Source: Piscicola geometra (lineage: Eukaryota > Annelida > Clitellata > Hirudinida > Piscicolidae). From it: a stretch of 64,000 bases of DNA. A program made the position numbers and the translations under genes. Of this stretch, positions 12,268 through 25,365 are shown one piece after another. The stretch spans positions 7,312,757 through 7,376,756 of the forward strand of contig OX030957.1 of NCBI GenBank assembly GCA_943735955.1. The letters are read 5' to 3'. Within the stretch, counting starts at the first letter, position 1; every line of letters starts with the position of its first letter. A model generated the notes under the pieces. It searched no databases. It was given only the letters and a program-made list of their open reading frames with translations, and was not told where the DNA came from.

Positions 12268-13668
12268 TCACACATTGCCCCTCTTGGCATGGTCAGTCTC
12301 GATGCCTCCATAGCCGAGGAGCACCTTGTCAGGACTGTCGTTCCAGTCCTCCACCTTTAGTTTCCTGTTGCTGTGTTTCTGAGTGTCCTTCTTCTCCCAC
12401 ACCTTCTGAGCCACGTACTTCTCATAGCTTGAATTGCCACCACAGCCCCACACCTCCACACAGTCGAGAGGGTAGTTTTGAGCCTGGAACTGCACCGACG
12501 ATAGTCCCTCATCCACCTCTACCTCCACCTTGCCCACTTTGCCGTAGTACTGCAGCGCCTTTTTGATAGTGCGGTTGTTGATGTTGAAGAAGATGCTCTC
12601 ATCCTTGCAGCTCTGTAGTAGCTGGAAGGAAGGCAGCAGCTGCAGAAGGAAGCTGTCGAAACCACCCCTCTTCGCGCTGCCCTCCCTCCACTCCACGTCG
12701 GATGCAAGCACCAGCAAGCGATCAGCAAACTTTAGGAAGACAATGCTGCTCTTTGGATAGCCCAACGTCCTACTCAAGAAGCCATTGGCACTGAGTCCTT
12801 GCCTGTTGCTGTTGTAGAGCAGGTGCCATCCGTTGTTCTCCGCCAGTCGTGCGAGCATCGAGCTGTTGCCCGACTCCGAGTGAGGGATGAACGACATTGG
12901 GCAAAACAGTGACAAAAGCCACAGGCTTGGAAAGCCTATTATGCTGTCTCCTGCAGTGCAAGCATCCACGAGGGAGTTCTTCGGAGGGCTTGATTCAGTG
13001 AGAGCACCAGAAAGTTGTTTTTTGAAACTAGTTCTTTTGAAGAGTCTGTACACTACATGATCATGCAGATCTTTGAAAATATTTGGAAGATTATTTTTCA
13101 GATAAAGGCTCAAAAAGTCTATTGTAACACTGTTTGAATCAGAGCCAGTGGCAGACAAGTTATTTGAACTATCAGCATCCTTATTTTTATTGTCAATTTT
13201 GAAAAACTCATCAAATGGAGTGGTTAAAAAGGCTTTTAAGGGTCTATCAAAAAGTATTTCTGACAGACTCATTCTTGCCGTTGCTCTCGAAGCATCCATA
13301 GCAGCCCTCACTAGTTCACTGTAATCTTGCATTTTTATCAAATGATCAGTACAAAAAATGTTCAAATACAAGTTTATTTGGCTTTCATATGAGTGAGAAA
13401 TGGAAGGACATGAAAACTGATTCGACATTTTGATGAAATCATTCAAGTCTACATTTTGATAGTCTTTCGAGACTTTTTTATATAAGATTTTCCCAAAACT
13501 GGGAACTTTTGAAAACAAGCTAGTTGTGAATCCATCTTCATTTATATATTTACTGTTATTATCGAAAATCTTAGCGTGTTCATTGAAAGTATCTGTTAAA
13601 ACTAAAATGTTCGCATCGTCATTTGAAGAATTACTCTTTGAAGAAGCTTTTACTGAAGTGTTACCCAT
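12268..13668 (-). CDS. MEAK7: TLDc-domain protein, MEAK7-like (mTOR-associated)
   Basis: Single-exon gene, 466 aa. It starts MGNTSVK, a glycine-2 context compatible with N-myristoylation as in vertebrate MEAK7, although position 6 is V, which weakens the consensus. The N-terminal half is helical with no clear motif. The TLDc domain occupies about residues 265-435: SMLARLAENNGWHLLYNS opens it, then SIVFLKFADRLLVLASD, and it closes with PLDCVEVWGCG, close to the EVWxxG signature. MEAK7 homologues are lysosome-linked activators of an alternative mTOR signalling branch (family knowledge). The absence of introns contrasts with every neighbour and could mean an ancient retrocopy, but the frame is intact. 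Other TLDc families (NCOA7, OXR1, TBC1D24) are less likely given the MGN start and length. Confidence 0.8.
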   Translation of the reverse strand: MGNTSVKASSKSNSSNDDANILVLTDTFNEHAKIFDNNSKYINEDGFTTSLFSKVPSFGKILYKKVSKDYQNVDLNDFIKMSNQFSCPSISHSYESQINLYLNIFCTDHLIKMQDYSELVRAAMDASRATARMSLSEILFDRPLKAFLTTPFDEFFKIDNKNKDADSSNNLSATGSDSNSVTIDFLSLYLKNNLPNIFKDLHDHVVYRLFKRTSFKKQLSGALTESSPPKNSLVDACTAGDSIIGFPSLWLLSLFCPMSFIPHSESGNSSMLARLAENNGWHLLYNSNRQGLSANGFLSRTLGYPKSSIVFLKFADRLLVLASDVEWREGSAKRGGFDSFLLQLLPSFQLLQSCKDESIFFNINNRTIKKALQYYGKVGKVEVEVDEGLSSVQFQAQNYPLDCVEVWGCGGNSSYEKYVAQKVWEKKDTQKHSNRKLKVEDWNDSPDKVLLGYGGIETDHAKRGNV

Positions 13669-13910
13669 TTTATCAAAAGTTTTGATTCAACACTAATTTA
13701 TTTACTATCTGTTTTACTTTTAAAAATATGAAAAGTTGTGAAAAAAAGATTTACATATTTATATTATAAAATAACTTTATAAATTTAATTTATGATTAAT
13801 AATCTAAACTTTCAATGATACAAACTTTGTAACATTTTTTTTCAAATAAATGTAAAAAAATACTTCTTTGGCATTTCTTTGGCATATCTCTCTGCATCAT
13901 TAAAATACTT
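13669..13910. other. upstream flank of MEAK7-like gene
   Basis: Very AT-rich sequence upstream of the start codon; likely promoter. No other feature seen. Confidence 0.5.
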
Positions 13911-13918
13911 CCAATGAC

Positions 13919-14249
13919 CATGGACGGCGATCCTGGGGGGGGTCCTGGGGTCCGGACCCCCCCACTTTTTGGTAGTGAGAGGGTCCGCCTTAATGTGTTT
14001 TGATATGAACATAACTGTCAAACATGGCATAAAACATAATTTTTACATAGTAATACATTGTGAGTATGTGTAGTTAGAGTTATAGCTGTCTAAAACAAAA
14101 ATATTCATTGCTTACCTAAATATTTGTATCAAAACAAGTTTCAAATGTTTTTTTGAGTAAGGGGAAGAAGGGCCTGGATCCCAGCACCTCGCCAAGATCA
14201 TCCATGCTGTTAGGACCCCCCCAAGATTTTAAACAGATCACCGCCCTTG
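13919..14249. mobile_element. hAT-like non-autonomous element (MITE) with 8-bp target duplication
   Basis: Terminal inverted repeats: the left end starts CATGGACGGCGATCCTGGGG and the right end, reverse-complemented, starts CAAGGGCGGTGATC. The element is flanked by perfect 8-bp duplications CCAATGAC (13911-13918 and 14250-14257), the size made by hAT transposases. It has G-runs and C-runs inside each end and no coding capacity. A shorter relative lies at 38978-39068. Confidence 0.8.
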
Positions 14250-14343
14250 CCAATGACCATGTTCTTTTGAGGCACCCTCTTTTGTGTTCACTATCCTCTT
14301 CCATTCAGTGTTAACTTATACATATTGTTCTATACATTAGAAG

Positions 14344-16634
14344 GGGGAACGGACAAAAAGCCTCTTGGAGAAAAAGCCTTCGGATAAAATACCTTCTACA
14401 AAAAGCCTCCCGGAGAAAAAACCTCCTGGAGAAAAAGCCTCTCGGAGAAAATGTCTCCTTGTTAATATTTTAGTATAAATAAAACGGACTTTTAATATAA
14501 AAAAACGGATTTTTAAAGATTCGTTTCACAATTTTAAATAAATAAAACGGACTTTTTATATAAAAAAAGGATTTTTATAGATTCGTTTCACAATTTTGAA
14601 TAAATAAAACGGACTATATTTTTTTAAAAATACATACATAAAACGATTTATCAAATACAACACAAATTATTGGTAAACGGATAAAAAGTCTTCAGGATAA
14701 AAAGTCTTCAGGATAAAAAGTCTTCAGGATAGAAAGTCTTCAGGATAAAAAGTCTTCAGAATAAAAAGTCTTCAGGATAAAAAGTCTTCAGGATAGAAAG
14801 TCTTCAGGATAAAAAGTCTTCAGAATAAAATGTCTTCAGGATAAAAAGTCTTCAGGATAAAAAGTCTTCAGGATAAAAAGTCTTCAGGATAAAAAGTCTT
14901 CAGGATAAAAAGTCTTCAGGATAAAAAATCTTCAAGATAAAAAGTCTTCAGGATAAAAAGTCTTCAGAATAAAAAGTCTTCAGGATAAAAAGTCTTCAGG
15001 ATAAAAAGTTTTCAGGATAAAAAGTCTTCAGGATAAAAAATCTTCAGAATAAAAAGTCTTCAGGATAAAAAGTCTTCAGGATAAAAAGTCTTCAGGATAA
15101 AAAGTCTTCAGGATAAAAGTCTTCAGGATAAAAAGCCTTCAAAAAAATGTCTTCAGGATAAAAATTCTTTAGAATAAAAAGTCTTCAGGATAAAAAGTCT
15201 TCAGGAAAAAAATCTTCAAAAATTAATTTTCAAGGAAAAATAATCACGATCGAGAACCAGCAGAAAACTTAATTATTAAAGTGAGGAATCAACAACCCAG
15301 TCAAATTTATTCAAATACTATTTCCAGACTGAAAAAAAAAGTGAGCAAACGTTAGATGAAAGTATGAAATTCCAATCTTTTAGTTTTAAGGATCACGTAT
15401 TCTTTCTTAAACATTATTTCCTTATGGTTAAAGTGACGAAACAACAACAGCCAAGTCAAATTTATTCAAATGCTATTTCGAGATTGAACGAAAAAATTAG
15501 ATAAAAGTATCACATTTTATTTTTTAAGTTTTAAGGATAACGTATTAATCACGTATTTTTTCTTAAAATTTAATTTATAAAAAAAAATTCTTAAAACTTT
15601 TTATCCTGAAGACTTTTTATTTTGAAAACTTTTTATCTTGAAGACTTTTTATCCTAAAGACTTTTTATCCTGAAGAGTTTTTATCCTGAAGACTTTTTAT
15701 CCTAAAGACATTTTATTCTGAGGGCTTTTCATCCTGAAAACTTTTTATCTTGAAGACTTTTTATCCTGAAAACTTTTTATCCTGAAGACTTTTTATCCTG
15801 AAGACTTTTTATCCTGAAGACATTTTATCCTGAAGACTTTTTATCCTGAAGACTTTTTATCCTGAAGACTTTTTATCCTGAAGACTTTTTATCCTGAAGA
15901 CATTTTATTCTGAAGGCTTTTATCCTGAAAACTTTTTATCTTGAAGACTTTTTAACCTGAAGACTTTTTATTCTGAAGACTTTTTATCCTGAAGACTTTT
16001 TATCCTGAAGACTTTTTATCCTGAAGACTTTTTATCCTGAAGACTTTTTATCCTGAAGACTTTTTATTCTGAAGACTTTTTATCCTGAAGACTTTTTATT
16101 CTGAAGACTTTTTATCCTGAAGACATCTTATTTTGAAGGCTTTTTATCCTGAAGACTTTTTATCCTGAAGACTTTTTATCCTGAAGACTTTTTATTCTGA
16201 AGACTTTTTATCCTGAAGACTTTTTATCCTGAAGACTTTTTATCCGTTTACCAATAATTTTTATTGTATTTGATAAATTAAAGTTCGTTTTAATTATGTA
16301 TTTTTTAAAAATATAGTCCGTTTTATTTATTTAAAATTGTGAAACAAATCTATTAAAAAAATAAAGTCCGTTATAATTATAATTATAGTTCGTTTTAATT
16401 ATGTAATTTAAAAAAAATATAGTTTGTTTTATTTATTTAAAATTGTGATACGAATTTGTTTTTAAAAAATCCGTTTTTTATATAAAAAGTCCGTTTTATT
16501 TATACTAAAATATTAACAAGGAGGCTTTTTCTCCAAGAGACTTTTTCTCCAGGAGGTATTTTTTCCGGGAGGCTTTTTGTAGAAGGTATTTTATCCGAAG
16601 GCTTTTTCTCCGAGAGGCTTTTTATCCTACATCC
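14344..16634. mobile_element. foldback element FB-A, 2.3 kb, arms built of 16-bp repeats
   Basis: A giant inverted repeat. The left end (from 14344) and the reverse complement of the right end (from 16634) share a run of AAAAAGCCTC / GGAGAAAAAGCC / GGATAAAATACC phrases, then matching unique DNA (TATAAATAAAACGGACTTTT). The left arm then has a 16-bp array ATAAAAAGTCTTCAGG (14690-15210), and the right arm has its complement (15596-16245). The central loop (15215-15595) holds a degenerate direct duplication sharing GTCAAATTTATTCAAAT. A perfect 10-bp duplication ACATTAGAAG flanks the element (14334-14343 and 16635-16644). There is no ORF, so it is non-autonomous. Long composite arms and a 9-10-bp duplication are the hallmarks of foldback elements. 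Confidence 0.9.
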
Positions 16635-16783
16635 ACATTAGAAGTACACGCCCAAGCCACTGGTGTTGACGTTGGTGAACTCTTTGACTTTTCGTTTTTG
16701 TCTGGTTGAGCACCCTCATGAAGTCATAATTTCTCATCTTGTCAATAAATTATAATTTAGATTAAATTATAGACTATAATATC

Positions 16784-17008
16784 TTGTCTGAAAGGACGGG
16801 CAGCAGTGTGGAGAAGAAAACCAGCACTATGAAGAGTGATGCCGAAAAGTTTAATGACGTTAAATTGCACAATTGTACTGTATGCAGTTTTAAAAGACAC
16901 CAAAACACTCATAATGAAGTTCAACCGTTCAAGTATCCTTCATGTGAAAAAAGATACCATAGCAAAATTTCGTTGAAAAGACACATTTATTTATCGCACA
17001 AGGAATGA
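16784..17008 (+). pseudogene. degenerate C2H2 zinc-finger fragment
   Basis: A 74-codon frame with remnants of two C2H2 fingers: NCTVCSFKRH then KYPSCEKRYHSKISLKRH followed by YLSH. In the second finger the first zinc cysteine is a tyrosine (FKYPSC instead of the usual FxCxxC), and the first finger is shortened. No splice partner or upstream gene is visible. Probably a decayed piece of a zinc-finger gene or of a transposase-associated finger. Confidence 0.5.
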
Positions 17009-17801
17009 AACATTATGAAATTGTTGTATGAAATAGTCCCGCGAATAATTTTGAAGATTTCTTTTATATTTCTTTATATATAAAGTAGAGCTGTGCTTTA
17101 ATCTACTTTAACTTTCGATTAACGCGTTAATTAAATAACGACCGTTAAAATTTTCAACGCTGATAAATATTTTAACGCATTTAAAATTATTAACGCATTT
17201 TAACTCATTCTAATTGAACTGTTTTTTTCTGTTTTGGTTACATTGCCAGCAAGTGAGCACAAACACTACTAATTTACTGTCAACAAACGAATAGGAAAAA
17301 TTGCATTCATCAAAAACCTTTCAATTTTTGAAGATTCGCTACAGAACTTCTAGGGGGTGAAAAATACTTGAAATTATCAATAGTGTTGCTTGCAATTGGT
17401 TACTTTAAACAAAAAATATGCACTTTAGAAGATGATCCAACTTATGTCATTTTATTTGTAAAACATTAAAAAAAATTTATACAAATGTCAAATAGGATAA
17501 AAAAGTTGCGTTAAAATACGATTTATGCACGATTAAATTTTTTAATCGAAGATTAACGGCGATTAAAATTTTTAATCGTGAAACAGCGCTTATATCCTTT
17601 TTAGATCACTTCCTAACATTTTTTGAAATATGGTAAAACTTTTGAAAGCCACAAAACAGCCTGAAGTAGTACAGCAACCAGATGACTTATTTTTCCATTT
17701 CATTATTGGAGTCTATCTTAAGCAGTTTCTATATGATTGCAAATACAAACGGAGCTGAAACCTCGGTATTCCATAATACCCGACTTTCTTTTACTAATGT
17801 T
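17009..17801. other. AT-rich intergenic, no gene seen
   Basis: Sequence with scattered AACGCGTTAA and TTAACGCATT-type words around 17110-17210 and 17510-17580, which look like an old degenerate inverted repeat. No coding signal. Confidence 0.4.
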
Positions 17802-17990
17802 ACGGGTAGCTGAGTCGGCAACAACTCTGGGCTTGACCAACAATGAGAGGTCCTAGGTTCAAGTGCAACCAATGCCCTAGTAACCGAAAGTCGCAAATGA
17901 AAATATGCAGCCTAAGTGGCCTGGGTTATACGGGTTTTACGCCCCTATAATAATGCTCGTCATTATTATTATTATTATTATTATGTTACG
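17802..17990 (+). mobile_element. tRNA-derived SINE
   Basis: Internal RNA polymerase III promoter: A-box-like TAGCTGAGTCGG at 17807-17818 and B-box-like GGTTCAAGTGC at 17856-17866, at tRNA-like spacing. The 3' part (GGGTTTTACGCCCCTATAAT and following, 17932-17964) resembles the 3' end of the CR1-like LINEs in this window. It ends in an (ATT)n tail. There is no cloverleaf 3' half, so it is not a working tRNA gene. Confidence 0.75.
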
Positions 17991-19329
17991 TTCTTTGTGT
18001 AGAATTATGCAATCTATGGTTTGCTAAAAATTTTCTATACATTTCATGGATCTTAATTTATTTATATAAAAAAATTAATTTGTTCTCTTTTATTCTGTAA
18101 ACACTTAACTGGGGCAGGTCCTGGGGGGGGGCACATATTTTAGGAATAGTATGGAGCAGTGAAAAATTATTGCAATTGGTCATATTTTTTTTTCACTTTA
18201 TTATATATTAAATAAAACGCTATCTCATTTTAAACATATTATAATCTAAAATAAAATGCAATTTCCTTTTCATTAAATCTTTATTTCAAACTTTTGACTA
18301 TGTGCCTATGTGTCTTGAGACACAGACTAGTCTTTTCTCACAGTTAAAAATTTGTTTGCACATTATATATATCCTTTCGTTGGACACATCTTGCACTTCG
18401 TGAGCAATAACGCTAAACTATCCGCCAGCTTTATTGACTTACTCCAGAATGTTCTCTTATATTTATGACCTTATTTTAAATCGTCTTCGACCTATAGTCT
18501 ATAGCCTATAGCCTATAGGTTGCATTTCTGGGAGCAGTTTTGAAGTGCTCTTTTGATATACCATGATGGTCTTCGATTTGGAACTAGAATTTTGACTCAA
18601 AAATGTTTGGTAGGAAATATTGAGGGTACTGACCTGGTTCTAGTTAAAAGTTTTGTTTACCTTTGATAGTCATCCAATGACTGAAGCTCTGCAAGCTCAC
18701 TGATATCTGTGGCTTGTTCAGAACTGGAAGCTTCAACTTCACTTGAGTTGGTGTATTGATTTTACAGTTTTTACATTATACATTTTGATTTTAAAAAATT
18801 ATCGTTCTAAAGATTTAAATCTACATAGGTTGAGTCTTAATAACGTAAAAACAATGTTTAGAGCGCGGCTGTTTTTTCAAAATGAAAAAAACAAGATTTG
18901 AAAATTTAAAATAGCAAGTTAGCTATAGAATGTCCACCCTATAACTATTGAAAAATCTCTTATTTTACGTTATTGGAAATATACTGAGAGTAAAAATAAG
19001 AGAAAAAAGTGCGCCTCATACATGGTGTTTTAAGGTAAATTTAAACCCAACAAAATCTTGCCTTTGGCTTAACATGTTTGGCTCAGAGTTTAAATCTGTC
19101 GCAAAAATCAGATCTTTTACAGTAATTCATTTTTTTTAAACTTATTTTAGTCAGCACAAAAATGTCTCTCAACATTTTTAGGATTAGGCGCCTAACTTTT
19201 GTTGTATCTGTTTAAATGTAACATGTTTTTAGTTCTTTGCTTGAAGTTGTTTTAAAGTTCCCCTTTTAGAAGCGGTACTTTTCTACCCGTCAATAATTCG
19301 AAATTTCAACTTTATAAGTTGAAGTAACC
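17991..19329. other. intergenic, no gene seen; SRSF1 upstream region
   Basis: AT-rich with a G-run near 18122 and a small direct repeat of CTATAG-type words near 18495-18520. No exon supported. The last few hundred bases should contain the promoter of the downstream SR-protein gene. Confidence 0.45.
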
Positions 19330-20423
<1,094 letters not shown>

Positions 20424-20759
20424 GAAGCCTCTTTCATTATTTCATTTGTATTGCTTCTTCAAATAAGTGGTTTGCTAATAGGTTATTGAAAGTTAAATTA
20501 ATGAGTAAAGATAATAATAGATTTGGTTTTTTAAAAGAAGTTTAATTTCAAGAGTACAAAATGATTATACCACTTTCTTAATCGCCATCTCAGTACAAGT
20601 ACTAGACTATTACTACACCACATTACAAGCTAGTAAGTTTCATTATAGGTCATCACACAAAACTGACTGATTGTATGTTTCTTTGTTTCGAATTGCCTTG
20701 TAATGATAAGCTATCGTTTGTGTTACAAAGATTATGACACGAAACTCTTTCACTGTCTT

Positions 20760-23700
20760 ATTCTCTTGTAAGGTGTAATTCGAGATTTAAAATGTTGATC
20801 TGTCGAGTCGACGAGGACCACTTTAAAGTCATTCGGAGGGTGTTGTGACTGGCTCTCTGTGTGTGCGCAGATGGCTGATGAGGCCGATCCTGGCACGGAA
20901 GGTTCGGGAACATGAGGGACATGGGATGAGTGCGACGTGTCCAGGAGGGTTGACAGTGCGGGCTTTACGAACTTGCCTCTTCTTTTCTGCGGCATTGATC
21001 CTGTTTGCCTCACAGGTCATAGCATCTTTGTGAATGGAAGAGCGCCAGGTAGAACGATTTGTTGCAGCTTGTTCCCAAGTTTCTACGTTGATGGAAAACG
21101 CTTTTAGTGAGGCTTTCAGAGTGTCTTTAAAGCCTTTCTTTTGCCCACCCTGAGACCGCTGTGCCTGCAGAAGTTCACCATAGAAGAGTCTTTTTGGCAG
21201 TCTCTCGTCTGGCATTCTGACTACGTGCCCTGCCCAGCGAAGCTGAGATTGCATTAACAGGGTGAAGATGCTGGAAAGTCCTGCTATGGACAGTATCACT
21301 GTGCTGGAGTTTTTTCCTGCCATTTTATGCCGAGGATTTTCCTGAGGCTTGTTGTGTGAAAGTGCTTCAACTTCCTAGCATGGCGTTGATATACAGTCCA
21401 CGTTTCACATGCATATAGCAGTGTGGGGAGCACCACAGCCCTGTATACCTTCAGCTTTGTCTTGGTGGTGATGCCTCTTCTGTTCCAGACGTTGGGGTAC
21501 AGCCTGCCAAAGGTGGAACTGGCTCTAGCAATCCTGATATTCACCTCGTCATCGATAGTGACACTTTAGGATAGTGTACTGCCTAGGTAGGTTAACCGGT
21601 CCACTGTGTTGAGTTTTTGGCCACAGACCGTGATGTTAGGCTCAACGTAGGGCTTTCCGGGTGCTGGCTGATGAAGGACTTCAGTCTTCTTTGTGCTGAT
21701 CGTCAGACCAAAGTTTGGGCAGGCACTGGAGAACAGGTTTACGCTGCGTTGCATGTCGGCTTCTGAGACAGCGTTGAGGGCACAGTCATCAGCAAACAGC
21801 AGGTCTCTGATGAAGTCGTAACTTTGGTTTTTGTCTTGAGCCTCCAAAGGTTGAACAGTTTGCCATCTGTGCGATACTTTAGATTGAGACCAACCACCTC
21901 ATCTCTGAAGGCATCGGTCAGCATGGCTGAAAACATAAGGCTAAACAGAGCTGGTGCCAGAACGCAGCCTTGCATGACCCCGTTCGGGACTGGTCAGATG
22001 ATTCTCCACTGTCCTGGACTCTGGCTTGAATTCCATCGTGGAATTTTTTCACCAAGACGATGAATTTCTTTGGACAACCGTACTTGGCCATGATCTTCCC
22101 TAGACCCTCTCTACTGACGGTGTCGAAAGCCTTGGTGAGGTCCACATATGTAGAAAACAGATCAAAGTTTTGCTCCTGAAACTTTTCTTGCAGCTGCCTG
22201 GCAGCAAACATATGTCGATGGTTCCACGTTTTTTACGGAAACCACACTGACTTTCAGGCAGGAGACCTTGGTCAAGGTGGGCTGTGAGGCGGTTGAGCAG
22301 GATTCTGGCAAATATCTTTTTGCAATGGAAAGGAGTGATATGCCTCTGTGGTTATCGCAGGCTTGTCTACTTTCTTTCCGCTGGTAGAGATGTATGATGG
22401 AAGCATCTTTAAATTCCTGCGGAATCGTCTCTTTCTCCCACATCAATAGGTACAACTGGTGGAGCCTTTTAGTCAGGGCTGGCCCCCCCTCCTTGTAGAC
22501 CTCAGCTGGTATAGCGTCTGAACCAGGTGCTTTGCCACTAGAAAGAAGACGAATTGTTTTGTGGGTCTCGTGCAAGGTTTGAGGATCATCCAGTGCTTCG
22601 TTGGTGGGCACTTGGGGAAGACGATTGATGACTTCGACGTTGATATTGAAAGGGCAATTGAGGACGTTGTCGAAGTGTTCGGCCCATCTCTCCAAGATCT
22701 TCTCAGTGTCTGTAATGAGAATGTAACCATCTGCGCTGAGGAGGAGATATGAGCCAGAAGACGTGGGGCCATAAACTTCTTTCAAGGCGTTATAAAAAAG
22801 TTTTTGTGGTCCTTCTTGTCTGCATAAGCCTGGATCTCGTCGGCTTTTTTACTCAGCCAATCGTCCTGCGAAGTTTGAACTGCACTGTTTTGCGTATGTT
22901 GATGTATGCATCTCTCTTTGTCGTGGACTTGGGGTTGGCGAGATAAGCTTGGTGGAGATGATGTTTGTTATCTAATAGCTGCTTGATGACTTCGCAGTTC
23001 TCGTCAAACCAGTCCTTGTGCTTCTTTATCTGGGGTCCCAGAGTCTTTGAAGCTGCGGTGGAAATTAGCTCTCTAAGTGACGCCCATTCTTCTTCCACAT
23101 TCTAGTTATTCGGAGGGGTGGATTCCAAACGATCTTCCAAAGCGTCCACAAAAAACTGCTTGCAGCTGGCACAATTGAGCTTGGCGATATTCAGCCGTTT
23201 GGAAACCTTTTTGCTTTGCGGGCGTCGTTTCGGCTGAATGCGGATGTTGAGCTTGGTGATAATGAGACGGTGGTCTGTCCAGCATTCAGCACCACACACT
23301 GACTTGGTCATTCGTACATCTTGCCTGTTTTTCTTCCTCACGATGACGTAGTCGATAAGATGCCAGTGCTTTGGGTGAAGGTGCATCCATGACGTCCGAT
23401 TACGAGTAGGTAGGCGAAAGATCGTGTTTGTGATCACAAGATCATGTTCAGCGCAAGTCTAGAGCAAGAGAAGGCCGTTGCTTTTGCAGTGGCCCACTCC
23501 ATGATGTCCGAGGACTCCTTCCCAGGCAGCGTTGTCTTTGCCAACTTTTGCGTTGAAGTCACCTAGCAAGACGAGTTTGTCCCCCTTTGGAACGTCGGCA
23601 ATAACAGTGTGAAGTTCTTCATAGAACTTTGCTTTTACTTCATCTGGGCTGGTCATGGTTGGAGCGTAGGCGCTGATGATGGTGAGATGCTTCCTTCCAC

Positions 23701-24720
23701 CCATCAGTGAGAGTTTCATTGTCATGAGCCTGTTGTTCACTCCTTTGGGAAGTCCTGCCTGTTTCTCAACAAGAGTTGTCTTAACTGCAAAGCCAACACC
23801 TGCTTCACGTCGTTTTTCGCTGGGTCTGCCACTCCAGAAGAATGTGTAGCCAGAGCCTCTTTCGCAGAGCTCTCCTTCTTCCGCAAGCCTGGTCTCGCTC
23901 AAGGCTGCGATGTCGATGCCGTATCTTGCGAGTTCTTGACCTATCAGGGCTGTTCTCCTCTGGGGTCTGTCCACATCGACTCTGTCCAAGAGTGTCCGAA
24001 CATTTCATGTGCTCAGTTTATAAGAAATCATTTTGATTTTTTTGTTTCTACCGCTTTTATAGGATCTCCACCAACCGCGGTGAGCTGGCTAGGGAAGTTT
24101 GGATCACGACTACGACTCCCAGTGTACCCACACCTGCCGCTTCGTCGCTTGCCTGTCGCCACAGGACTTTGTCGAATGAGGTGAATGAATGACTAAAAGT
24201 GACTTGCGTGATGAATTGGATTAAAAAAGAAAAAGTTGCGCAGTTCGTCGATCTCACTCTCTCGCCCGAGACCATCTTGATCCAGTAGCAGGACAGAGTC
24301 GAGACGGCTGGATGTGGAAATGGGTGCAGTGGATGGCCATGATGTTCTTCGTGTCTCGTCATGCCCTTAGCCTTCCACAAAGCTTTGCTGAGAATCGCCT
24401 TCTTGACCATCTAGTGGTTCTTCCGCTCCATCCGCCGATTCCAGTCTTCACGCGCATAGGTAGACATACCTAGACCACTGCGCACGCTACAGTTCCAATC
24501 TTCGTTCCAATCCCTGAAACAGGGAATCAAGTTAGTTATAGCGCCGACAACCCGCTTTCGCCCCTTCAGCATTTAGCATTATCCATGGAGTGCCACGAGG
24601 AGGCATGCTGTTGGACTTTGGAACAGAGCCTGCAACGCAGGTCGACCTTTTTTCAGTTTTTCTTGGGGAACCCCCGGACCAGGAGGGAACCCACTGAGAG
24701 TCTTGCTCCACTTGCCTCAC
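20760..24720 (-). mobile_element. dead non-LTR retrotransposon with endonuclease, RT and C-terminal zinc finger
   Basis: Read on the minus strand. An APE-type endonuclease (23989-23459) carries SETRLAEEGE, GRPSEKRREAGVGFAVK and GDFNAKVGKD. It is followed by the RT region: SSGKAPGSDAIPAEVYK, VDLTKAFDTVSREG and FADDCALN. Then come the thumb/connection (LPTLLYACETW), QLRWAGHVVRMPDERLPK, and a terminal C2H2-like CPSCSRTFRARIGLISHLRTH. The frame is broken repeatedly: in-frame stops at about 23460 and 23102, and shifts near 22850, 22200 and 21990, among others. It cannot make protein. The clade is probably RTE/CR1-like, but I cannot fix it by eye. The stretch 24010-24720 looks like its 5' region (less certain). 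Confidence 0.85.
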
Positions 24721-25365
24721 AGATTTAAATTAATGTTGTTGACGCAGCAACTATTGCATGCCATAGACACACGGTTCGAGCTTAAAACTCTTATCACCAT
24801 TTTTCGAATTTTCCCCTCTGAAATCCGAAAAACCCACATTTAAAGTAAGATGTTACAAAGTTTACTGAAGGATAAAGGTAGTGAAACTATGAAGAAAAGC
24901 GTGAATGTATAATAATTATACTATAATTCTTTTTGTGGTTTTGAGGCCTGCTTCGCTAGGGTTGACTAGTATCATAAAATCTCTACCATAAAATCATAAA
25001 ATGACTACCCTCTCACTTTTTGTAAACGCCTACCATTCATAATTTTTAGGTAAAATATTCAAATATAAGTAAATGATAAAATTATATAATTTATTGATAA
25101 ATGTAAAGATCATATTGAAAAAAGTTGTAATTATCATGAATATCAATAATTCTTTTAAAAATTAAAATAAAATTTCACGTAACCAAAAAATAATAATTAG
25201 AATATAATTAATTAAAATCTTTAGTGGTTTTAAAAAGTTTATTTTTAAATGCATCATTGTCGGTTAGTTGTTAAAAGGCGGTCTACAAACTTTTATGAAA
25301 TTCTTTAGAAATTAAGGCTTAATTCACACACGACAACCTATTATTTATAAATATTAAATTTGAAA
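24721..25365. other. AT-rich upstream region of VRK gene
   Basis: No coding exon. AT-rich sequence, presumably 5' UTR and promoter of the kinase gene that starts at 25366. Confidence 0.5.

Noticed and set aside
11951..12313. 120-codon plus-strand ORF
   Set aside because: Overlaps the 3' end of the MEAK7-like gene in antisense, is Lys/Asn-rich as expected of random AT-rich DNA, and has no motif.
14690..15210. CRISPR-like array
   Set aside because: Units are contiguous 16-mers with no spacers, in an animal genome, and they form one arm of an inverted element.
17802..17880. tRNA gene
   Set aside because: A- and B-box-like promoter elements are present, but there is no acceptor-stem pairing or anticodon arm, and the sequence continues into a LINE-like tail, so it is a SINE head.
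22162..23989. Several separate genes on the minus strand
   Set aside because: The fragments are consecutive pieces of one retrotransposon (endonuclease then RT) broken by stops and frameshifts.
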